This document shows, one piece after another, positions 46,294-55,135 of a DNA stretch of 64,000 bases. The notes below the pieces were generated by a model. It made no database searches and had not been told where the DNA came from. It worked only from the letters and a program-made list of their open reading frames with translations. The stretch covers positions 8,926,501 to 8,990,500 of the forward strand of contig NC_057768.1 in assembly GCF_010389155.1 (NCBI RefSeq), given 5' to 3'. Numbering within the stretch: position 1 is the stretch's first letter; every line of letters begins with the position of its first letter. A program made the position numbers and the translations under genes. The DNA is from Erigeron canadensis (lineage: Eukaryota; Streptophyta; Magnoliopsida; Asterales; Asteraceae).

Positions 46294-46298
<5 letters not shown>
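45842..46298. mobile_element. Near-perfect hairpin MITE
   Basis: The left arm (45842 to about 46070) and right arm (about 46086-46298) are inverted copies over some 215 bp with about 10% mismatches and only about 15 bases of loop. Arms contain GATCACATGTGCACGAATAT, CTCCACATAATTGTATAAC and AAGTTATTTTGAGAAC-type tips. The element sits in a (TA)n microsatellite, so the target duplication may be hidden in TA repeats. Transcribed, it would fold into one long duplex. Confidence 0.85.
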
Positions 46299-46329
<31 letters not shown>

Positions 46330-46849
46330 AGTGTATGTGTGTATGTAGGGCTAGAGTGTCCTTTTGTGTTAAGGTGTAAGAAGTGTAAGAACTAGATGCT
46401 TTCTAATTGGCTAGTTGATATGTATGCATGTGGTGTGTTTCATATATTTAAGTTTATGAACTCATTTATAAAATCATGAATGTATATGTGCCTTTTTATT
46501 TAATTTTGTTGTAATATATATATATATGTACAATTACATATGTTATACTTATAAACTCTCAATGTACATTCTTGTTATGTAAGTTGTTGAGTCATATGAT
46601 TTCTTAGATGATTGATCGTTTAAGTTACATTATTATAAGATTTTTCTTATATGTTTACTTTGAGATTGTCACGAATAATTATAAATATTGGTTATGGCAT
46701 TTCTAAGATAGTTAGTCATCTACGGTATTTCATTGAACTAGAGGGCAGTTACCATCTTGCCTTAAATATCTAGAAGGTCAATTCTCTTGATAAAACTCTA
46801 GGGATAGATACCTAGGTAAATATATGTAAGTTGTCCTAGTCGGAAATTG
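46299..46849. other. Intergenic DNA, nothing recognised
   Basis: AT-rich, with (TA)n at 46299-46325 and 46508-46528. No gene. Confidence 0.5.
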
Positions 46850-46854
46850 AGGGT

Positions 46855-47343
46855 TGTTATACCACGAACAAACAATCCTTTTCTTAAACCCCTTGTAGTC
46901 GAACCAAACAAAACCTAAAACCCTTTGATTTTGCTACCTACGGTCGAACCAAGAAAGAGGAGAGGAGAAGAGAGATTTTCTTGTGTAAATGAATGTAAAA
47001 ACCCTTTGAATTATGCCCTCTATTTATAGGGAATAATTATGGTTTTTGTTTTTTGATGATCAAGTTTAATCAAGGCTTTTAAAAGCCTTAATAAAACCGG
47101 CCCTCTGTTAGAAATTAGGGTCCAACTCTAATTTTCTAATTTCACATTTAATCCTCCTTTTAATTAATTAAATACAATTAACCCTTTAATTTATTTAAAA
47201 TAATCATTCCATGATCAAATTAATTAATATATTACTTTAATATACTAATTAATAATATAGAGTTACCGTGTTATTTCGTGTGACCCTGTGGGCTTAAATT
47301 ATTTCTGGACATGCATTTATTATAACGTGATCATATACCAACA
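46855..47343 (-). mobile_element. Copia-type 3' LTR, element otherwise lost
   Basis: The 489-bp segment has TG..CA ends (TGTTATACC ... ATACCAACA). Just inside the right end is GCTCCCACTT, which on - is a polypurine tract (AAGTGGGAGC). It includes a CTATTTATAGGG block near 47030, which reads as a TATA-like word on either strand. Internal-like sequence continues to about 47940 but no pol or second LTR is found before the next LTR at 48051. Confidence 0.6.
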
Positions 47344-48012
47344 GCTCCCACTTGAGCATGTTATTATAAAGGCAATAACATTGGTTAGCATCTAGCAATA
47401 CACCAATGCTCCCGAAAATATTTTAAGGATAGTTTCTTAAAATATCATTTGAAATGATTTTATCTTTAATATCCCTTTGTTTCATATACCCTTGTTAATT
47501 ATGAATATGGATCAAAGTCATTTCATAATTTAACGATTCTGTTTCTCATTTCTGTAATTAATCAAGATTACCAAATTAATCAAGACTTCCTCTTGAGTTC
47601 ATTTGGGTATGGCCATACAAACATCTTAATTAATTAACGAGGGCGCGAAATGGTATCATACTTCAGTTGCAAATTGAAGGAACAAATCATCTATTGACTA
47701 CAAGTGTCTAGTCATGTTGTTTCACTACATTTTTGAAAATAACCCTTTATTACTACCTTGTTCAGGACAGTTAGAACTATATCAAGAAAATGCAATCCAC
47801 ACATGCATAACCTACTTGTATCTTAAGTCTAAGGATAAATAAAGTGTAAGTCCCTCTGATCTTGCACTACTATCAAACCAGAGATCGACTTAAGGATATG
47901 TCGAGGTGCGAAAATTCCTTGAGATAACCCACGGTTTATATATCTACCTTTAGATGATATATATATCACTATACATATATATATAGTGATAGTGATATAT
48001 ATATGTATAGTG

Positions 48013-48044
<32 letters not shown>

Positions 48045-48050
48045 TTTACG
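47344..48050. other. Retroelement remnant and (TA)n tract
   Basis: Sequence that follows the Copia LTR, with no open frame of note, then a TA-rich stretch with GATATATATATCACTATACA-type inverted words and a long (TA)n at 47935-48044. Confidence 0.5.
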
Positions 48051-49057
48051 TGATGATAAACACTCCGGGAACGGCTCTCCGGACGCACCTTACCAAACAC
48101 GTGGTAACTTGCAATCTACGAGTCGTTTGGGGGGCCGGGTTTGTGTTTGCGGTTCGTGCACGAGACGAGTATTACCCACGAGATCAACCGTGCGTGTTCT
48201 TAGTTTTCTCTCTCTAGGATTTGCTCGTTTCTCTCTCTACACTCTTGTTGGAACACGCATACACGCAAATGGCACTTTGTGTGTTCTTAAACACGCAAGC
48301 CCATGCGTGTTTCTAAGCCCAAGCCCATTAGGGTTTTGGCCTGTTTGCTTGTTTCCACAGAAACTCTCAAACCATTTGAGAGTTCTTGAGAACAAGCATA
48401 TTTTTGCTTGTTTCTTAGAAACTCTCAAATGAATATTTGAGTGTTCTTACTTTGACCAAGCAAGACTTTTTGCTTGTTCCTAAGAACCCTCAAATAACAC
48501 TTAGGATATGGTGAGTAAATGTCTTTACTGCTGTCAAGACGCAGAACCGACATTGTACTCTGAGTTAATGTCTTTATTGCTATCAAGACGCAGAACCGAC
48601 ATTAACTCAACTAATGCTTTAACTGCTGTAAAGATACGCAGAACTAGCATTAGCCTTTGACACATTTCAACTGCTGTGAATACGCAGAAACAGTGTCAAC
48701 AATATTACCTATTGGAAGTGTGTATATAAGATTAATGTTCAAATTGCTGTAAATACGCAGAAACACAAATGTCTTAACTTACCTCTGGAAGTACATTAAG
48801 TTAATATCTCAACTGCTGTAAATACGCAGAAACAATATTAACTTAATGACTCTTTACATGTAATGTCTAAAACCTGCAAAGTACAAATAATAAACAATCA
48901 TATAAACATAAGTTGGAGCCCAATTGGCTTACACAAAATATGCCAGGGTAATATTAAGACAAACGATAATTACAAGATAGTTACATGACTTGAAATTATA
49001 CACAAATATACAACACATATCTAGAATGCTCATGTCACCGAGAATCATGCACTAACA
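48051..49057 (-). mobile_element. Probable 3' LTR of a SIRE/Maximus-like Copia element
   Basis: The right end reads, on -, TGTTAGTGCATGATTCTCGG and is directly preceded by a polypurine tract (AAGGGGGAGAC, 49058-49068). A TG start (TGATGATAAACACTCCGGG) at 48051 gives TG..CA ends and about 1.0 kb. The LTR includes an array of small hairpins (48286-48848) and several AACACGCA words. The other LTR was not found in the window. The lineage rests on the position of an ORF just upstream of the polypurine tract, as in SIRE/Maximus elements, and is inference. Confidence 0.55.
48286..48848. repeat. Array of about eleven small hairpins, six with a common core
   Basis: Six units share the core CTGCTGTAAATACGCAGAA (itself CTGC/GCAG-paired), each enclosed by a different inverted pair: AATGTC/GACATT plus GAGTA/TACTC (48513-48560), TGAGTTAATGTC/GACATTAACTCA (48561-48609), CTAATGCT/AGCATTAG (48611-48653), TTGACAC/GTGTCAA (48657-48699), a damaged one at 48730-48776, and CATTAAGTTAATAT/ATATTAACTTAATG (48794-48848). 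Left of these lie AAACACGCA/TGCGTGTTT (about 48288), CTCTCAAA/TTTGAGAG (about 48364), AACAAGCA/TGCTTGTT (about 48392), CTCAAAT/ATTTGAG (about 48423) and AAGCAA/TTGCTT (about 48460). Confidence 0.85.
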
Positions 49058-49245
49058 GTCTCCCCCTTGACATCAGCATCTAGATATGGTCTTCAAGTCT
49101 TTGTTTGTCATCCTAAGTGTGGCCAAAAACCCTGTCATTAGGAATGTCAATCTTGGATACATGTGCTTCAGCATCTGGCTTCATGACAACACAAGAGATC
49201 ACATCTCAATCATCCTTGGTTGGAGCCCCTGCTTATGCTTCTAGC

Positions 49246-51245
49246 TCAAAGAACATCTGAAGAAGCTTCATTCGGTTTCTCTCCACTCGGTGCCCCTATT
49301 TTTGCATTCGGCTCATTAACAATTGGAGGAACCACAGTTCGTTCCATTCTAATTGGTGCCCCTGCATCTATATATGGCTCATAATCAACTGGAGGACCCC
49401 TTCTTTGTCTTCTTTCAGATGGAGCCCTAGCTCGCACCTTTATAGTTACTTCTTTAAAGAGCCTTCGACTATCAGCATGGATATACTCAGCTAGACAGAA
49501 CTTCACCAACCTTTTATATACACCTTTTATCTCTGTGAAGAGCTGTGAACTTCTTAGCTGATGTCTGTGTAATCTCTTCAAGTCCTTTCTTGAGAGATTA
49601 ACAAACTCGTGTAGATCGTAGACTTTCATCAACTCCTTGTGCCCAGTAGCTTGTGTTGACATAACAACGGCAGCTGCACTGTAGTCATCTACTTTCCAGT
49701 AATCCATGTCACCAAGCATGTTTTGCGGCCACTTCTTCAAAGGAACCCGGCGAACATTCTTGATCTTGTTAATGAACCTAACTATTCCTTAGGTGACACG
49801 CTTCTTTCTTGGAGTTGGTATGAATTTGAGCTTTCTTGGATCCGGATTACTACTCTTTCGAATGTAGAGATCATTCTTGATCCAGCTCTCAAACAACTTC
49901 GCACGCTTGTGATTACCTATGAGCCTAAGTTCTGCTAGAGCGAAGAAATCTGCTCTTGGCATCGAATTAAATGCTTCAATATTAGGCTCAAGGTACTGAC
50001 AGTCATCCAGTCTTTTTATCAACTAAAGCCTCTTTTCCTCGTCAAAAGTCCAACAGAGGATAAGTTCTTTTAAATTTGAAGCTCGAGGATCCTTTACTGA
50101 CTCGAGGTATCTATGAGGAAGGGGTACATCTGCTATATAGTATGGATGATTAGGATCTCCACGATAAACATTTGGCAGGACATAATAATACTCATCTTCA
50201 TCATCTGATGCAAAAGTATCATCAATCGTCTTGCCCGAATCATCAGTGAAGCTGCTAACAACCAACTTAGCATCCTTTCCTGTATCCCTCTTGTAGTAGA
50301 CTGAGAAGTCCAAATTCTGAGCAGGAAGCTCATAATAGGACTTGATCCTACGTTACTTCTGACCATCAGACTTGAAGAGATTCGGGTCTTCAATAAGAGC
50401 ATTCTCATACTCAAATCTATGCTCAGGCGAAACCATCACTCCCTTCCAATTAGAATTTGGTATCCATTCCCCCTCCTCTGAGCCTTCCGAATCTACTTCA
50501 GCAACATCATCCAAGTCTTTAAGAGCATCAATGGTGATGAACTCTTCTTCACTCTCGGAATCAAATGCATGAGTCTGGAAACCGATACCTACATCTCCAG
50601 TCGGTAATGGAAAGGTATCTTCAGCAATACCCTTCCCTTTGTCGTGAGCTGTGGGAGCCTAAGAGGTACCAACATCACCATGCTGGCTTTGCTCCCCCTG
50701 AAATGTAGCAACAGGAGTGCCAATCCGTATGCCCTTTAATAATCTTGAGATCTCTTCTTCTTGTCTGCTAGGAATATTGATCTCACCCTCTCTCCTTTGC
50801 TTCCTGAGATCACCATCCTTGCTCTTTGGATCATTCTCCACCTGAGATCTAAGATTATCAACTATTTCAGCTAGCTTGACAAAATCTGCATCAAAGCTTG
50901 CTAGACCTTCAGTTTGACTCTATATAGCTTCTTTATGCTTGTTTAGCTTCTTGACAACTCTTTTTAGACGTATAGTTGTCTCAACTTGTTCTTTCAGTGG
51001 AACCTCATGACTAATCAGAAGTTGAATACTTTCATTCTTCAACTCCTCAAGCATTTGATGGTGTGACTCTTCTTGCTTGGAAAACTTTTCCGTCAAGCTT
51101 ACTATCAAAACTCTCAAGTCTTCCATTTCTTTTTCTAACTTTGACACTGTGTCCTCATTAGATCTTGAAGAGCTTGGTTGAGAAGCAGTCACAGATGGTT
51201 CACCTCCTCCAGCAAATCTTCATTAGCTCTGGAAGCTCTTGGCAT
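49246..51245 (-). pseudogene. Retroelement ORF of unknown function (envelope-like position), broken
   Basis: One frame of about 650 codons runs from about 51215 to 49246 with five in-frame stops (near 50920, 50659, 50353, 50023 and 49789); a one-base shift separates it from the likely ATG at 51245 (MPRASRAN). Seen: an Arg/Ser-rich N-terminus, a coiled coil (SKLEKEMEDLRVLIVSLTEK, then LKEQVETTIRLKRVVKKLNK), an acidic middle (DSESEEEFITIDALKDLDDV), a conserved-looking core (YYYVLPNVYRGDPNHPYYIA, ADFFALAELRLIGNHKRAKL, MLGDMDYWKVDDYSAAAVVM, VYDLHEFVNLSRKDLKRLHR) and a Pro/Arg-rich tail. No gag knuckle, protease or RT motif. It ends about 180 bp before the polypurine tract, the place of the envelope-like ORF in SIRE/Maximus Copia elements. 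No signal peptide or membrane segment is obvious, so the function is open. Confidence 0.6.
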
Positions 51246-51334
51246 CTTAATGTGTTGAATATCTATAATTCACAAGAAACATCAAGAATGTTACAAACTT
51301 TACCAAAGATAATATGAGTCGAACTTTAAAGCTT

Positions 51335-51575
51335 TTAAACATTTCCTAAGCCCCTAAAACACTATGTTTTATTGGCTCTAGAAATGTTACAAACTTTAAC
51401 CATCTACAAACAATGTCAGACCTTAAGGTTCTTAAACATTTTCTAAGCCCCTGAAACTCTTAGTTTCATCGACTCTGAAGATGATTATACACCTTAAATA
51501 ATGACAATCGCTATCATTGTTTAAAGTCCTTAATCATTTCCTAAGCCCCTGTAACTCTTAGCTTCATCGGCTCTG
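51335..51575. repeat. Three spaced repeats that form small hairpins
   Basis: Three units of about 50 bp at about 100-bp spacing share CATTTCCTAAGCCCCT...TCGGCTCTGAAAATG. Each has AGCC and GGCT (or GACT) around an inner pair that changes from unit to unit: AAAAC/GTTTT (about 51357), GAAAC/GTTTC (about 51456) and GTAAC/GCTTC (about 51550, imperfect). Confidence 0.65.
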
Positions 51576-51870
51576 AAAATGATTATATACTTTAAAATGT
51601 GACAATGGTGTTGAATGATAAATTTATTTCATTTCCCATGAAATAGAAACCATTTGTTTGCATATTCCACTAAATCATCATAAAAATTATCAAAACAACA
51701 TGTAGAAATTAAAACTCTTAATAGTTTTTCCTATGACGTGAGACCACTTTTCTCAAAATCTTTTAAAAACGATTAAGTTTTAATAACCGACAACATAAGG
51801 CATATGTCCTTTCTAATTTGACTAAATAAAAATTTTCCTGTTTTGAAAATTTTACAAGTCCTAGAATCGA
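51576..51870. other. Non-coding retroelement or spacer DNA
   Basis: AT-rich sequence between the small hairpin repeats and the ACACGCATAT region. No gene seen. Confidence 0.4.
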
Positions 51871-51879
51871 CAAAATCCT

Positions 51880-52900
51880 TGTATACATACATATGGTGAC
51901 AATACACACATATGGTGTCGGGTTTGACTAGTCAATGCGAATCGTGTTTCATATTTTATTATTTTAAAGTTTTTAAACAAGTTAAAAATTTTACAAGTCA
52001 TGAAACACGCATATGGAGCCACAACACCAAATGGTGACAAACGCGCATATGGGTGTGTTTGGCAACAAGAACTTGCAAAGGGTGTTGACCGGTCAATATG
52101 CGTGTTTCTTGTGATGACGTCATCACAAACACGCAAAAACAAGATCCTTTTGAATTTTGAAGATCTGGGCTCAAAAGAATGCGCAAACGAAGAACACGCA
52201 TATGGCGCAAAAAAACACGCATATGGCTGTTCATCTTCCTCAAAATTCAATCCAGTGTTTTGAACCTTAAAACTCATAAAAATGACACCAAAAGTTTCCT
52301 ATATGCCCGATTTACAAGTTTTAACGTTCCATTTCCTTGTCCTTTTTGTGAATCTAGTCTTTTTTAGTGATTTTATGACCGAAAATAAAAACCCTAAATC
52401 TTGACATTTGAACACGAAATTTGGACTTAGAACTCTTGTTAATCATATACCTTAGTTCAAGAAGTGTTAATGGAGGTGTTTTGAGTCACAAAAACACGTA
52501 ACGATCAAGTGTTATGAATAAAAAGAAAAAGTGAATAGTGACAGGGAACGCGCAAATGGAAAGAAAGGAAGAACACGCAAATTTTATTTCGGATAAATAA
52601 TAAATGTATGTTCTTTTTCCTTTTATATCTAAACAAACACGCAAACCCTAGTCCACTTAGAGAATGCGCATATCCGACCCACTTGATTTAAAACACGCAT
52701 ATCGGCCCACTTAGCCAAAACACGCATATTAGTCCACTTAGTCAAACACGCATATAGTTCCAATTAGATAAAATGCGTATATGGAAGCCCACTTGACGTA
52801 AATACGCAAATCAAACTATGTAGAATACACAAGGTTAATCTCACTTGACTGCAACATGCGTTAATAGCCCATTTTGCTAAAGACATACATATGAGCCCAC
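51880..52900. repeat. Dispersed ACACGCATAT repeat region
   Basis: About fifteen to twenty copies of ACACGCATAT(GG) or close variants, many in a unit of about 27-30 bp with GGCCCACTTAG (52660-52800). The motif also occurs in the LTR at about 48255-48300, which suggests that both stretches belong to one element family. Open frames on both strands at 51861-52367 are translations of the repeat (HAYGAKKHAYG, HMRVLRLRI), not genes. Confidence 0.65.
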
Positions 52901-54085
52901 TTGGTATGCATTGTGTATTAAACATGACCTATCTTTCTTCGATTCAAGGAACCTTGACTTACAAAAAGTCAACTTTCGCAAACTTGATTAACACATTAAA
53001 AATTCACAAAGAATTTTATTGAAACTGATATGATTAACGAAAAGAATTCTTTAAAGAACATGATGGAAGTAATATTAACCACTTTTTCATATTAACAATA
53101 TCATATTTTTCTCAATAAAGAGATTCTTCAGGAATGTCACAACATAAATTTCTTGCAAAGTAAACACATTAAATTATGACCCACTTTGTCACTAATTAAT
53201 GAAATTTAATGCACCATTTTTAAGTGTTGACAATAACAGCCATTGGACACACACAATGCTGTAAAATAAATTCAAATACAACAAAAATAAATGATACAAA
53301 ATTAATCACCCTCAAATAATTTCCCCGTCATCATTTTTGTCTCCGTTTGAATTTATCTGAGTTTTTGATGTGTAAATATACTCTGCTTCCACTTTAAGCT
53401 TGAGGTTTCTCCATTCCGGACTGGATAACCTCAATTTTGGTATACTCTGGAGATCTTTCATCTTGTCGGTTGACACACATCCGAATTAGATAAATAAAAC
53501 TGCAATCACATCAGCGAACTCATGAGATCTATGCAACTTATGCAATTATCTTAATAGCAAATAATCGAATTCTGAAGATACTTAAACAGATATAACTGAT
53601 AACACACAACAGATTTTGACACTTAAGATTAGAATCAAAGCACTTATCAAGTTATTTCATACAATAAGCATTTTCAATTCAATTATTCACTATAAATTGC
53701 ACATCAAAATATCTATCAAATACATCAATTTAATGATTTCGTTTGACCTATTTTGACAGGAACCTTAAGTATTAAAACTTAACTTTCCGTGCAATTTGCA
53801 TACAAGACCTAATTTAAGGTGTACCAAACACACTTAAATTCAAGTCTTTACTTTATACTTCTTCCTTTTCATGATACACATTTGTCTTATGTTCACCAAG
53901 AACACAATCTGTAAGTCCTTCTGGAACCCAAAACACCCTAATTATTGTCTCTCGTGCAATAGAACTCTTTTATTAAGCAAGAACCTTACAGAGCATAAAG
54001 TTACAAAATCAATCACAGGGACTTTAGAATCAAAATTACTCCAATCAATCTTAGAATAATTATGCTTAGTCCGACATATGCGATA
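52901..54085. other. Unassigned DNA with a short coding-like stretch
   Basis: Mostly AT-rich. On -, about 53465-53328 reads KMKDLQSIPKLRLSSPEWRN then LKLKVEAEYIYTSKTQIN and stops; the composition is protein-like, but it is short, lacks a clear start and matches nothing I recognise. It may be a remnant of the surrounding retroelement. Confidence 0.35.
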
Positions 54086-55090
54086 GGTTCTAGAAGAAGC
54101 AATTACTACAGAAGAGATCGGATATAGCAAATGAGTAAACTTAAATGTCATATTTAACAGTCATTTCTCTTGTATTAACGACTTTCCCATTAAACCATTA
54201 TTGTATTTTTGTGATACATTATCTGATTTTCCATATCAAGAAGGTTCTAGAAGGAACAATTAGGGTGTTCTTGGTTCATGTCAAACAATGGTAATGGGTA
54301 AGGTAAAGGGAATACTAAGGAATATAATGAGTATTCCTTTTATCATTGATGGTGCCTGGTTCATAAAAATATCAATTAAATGCAAATAAATTAACTTTTG
54401 TTTTTTATTAGAAAAGATATATGAAATGTTGGTGTATATATATACTTTCTTGATTATATAAATATATTTAAGGTTTTTTTGAAAAAAAAATAAAAGAAAG
54501 TGTTTATGAATTTATGAATATTAACGTAAATGTTTGGACATCATAGTAAACATATTTAATTAGTTATGACTATAACTAACTATATTATATCCAAAGTATA
54601 TATTCCCTACATATTTAAAAAAAAATTAAGAATGCAATTTTAGTCGGGAGAAATGTATATTATAATTTAAGTTATAAAATATTCGATGTGCTTTGTAGAA
54701 GATAACAATTGAAATGGATCAAAGATATGTGTATATAACTGAACGAAAAGGCTGCAAAAATTTTCAGAAGCTACATGAATATGGCTAATTAATGGGTTAT
54801 TCATTACTTAGTTTTATTACCCCCAAATTACTAGATAATAGTGTATTACCCAATAATGAGTAATGATTACTCAATGTACAATAAACCAAGCATCATTAAT
54901 AGCAATCGTTTCCATTACTCACCCCATAATACCCTCAACCAAGCACCCCCTTACAACCTAAGAGATCGGATATAGCAAATGAGTAAACTTAAATGCCATA
55001 TTGAATAGTCATTTTTCTTATAGTAACGACTCCCCCTTAAACCATTATTCTATTTTTGTGTTGCATTTTCTGAATAAGCTGGTTCTTGAG
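54086..55090. repeat. 158-bp tandem repeat, second copy split by a MITE
   Basis: Unit starts GGTTCTAGAAGAAGCAATTA at 54086 and restarts at 54244; the second copy is interrupted by the element at 54263-54950 and resumes with AGAGATCGGATATAGCAAAT at about 54961. A third start (GGTTCTTGAGAG) is seen near 55081. Each unit carries a CCCCTTAAACC word which, on -, is polypurine-tract-like (GGTTTAAGGGGGAG), and the repeat lies just beyond the end of the pol remnant, so it may be multiplied 3'-end sequence of that element. Confidence 0.7.
54263..54950. mobile_element. PIF/Harbinger-like (Tourist-type) MITE
   Basis: Starts GGGTGTTCTTGGTTCATG and ends CAACCAAGCACCCCC, imperfect inverted termini of about 14 bp (GGGTGTTCTTGGTT against GGGGGTGCTTGGTT). 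TTA stands on both sides (54260-54262 and 54951-54953), the target duplication usual for PIF/Harbinger. The interior is AT-rich with no transposase. It split a pre-existing tandem repeat, which fixes the order of events. Confidence 0.75.
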
Positions 55091-55135
55091 AGATATAAAC
55101 TAAGGGTTTCTCATTCCAGTTACCTGGACCATAAA

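Noticed and set aside
47986..48432. 148-codon open frame beginning in (TA)n
   Set aside because: It starts in a microsatellite and runs through LTR sequence with hairpins; no motif.
48500..48850. CRISPR-like array (conserved short repeat, variable neighbours)
   Set aside because: Plant nuclear DNA, no cas genes; the variable parts are inverted pairs around the conserved part, and spacing is irregular.
51861..52367. Coding frames on both strands over the ACACGCATAT region
   Set aside because: They translate the repeat into HAYG or HMRV strings, have no domain and mirror each other.
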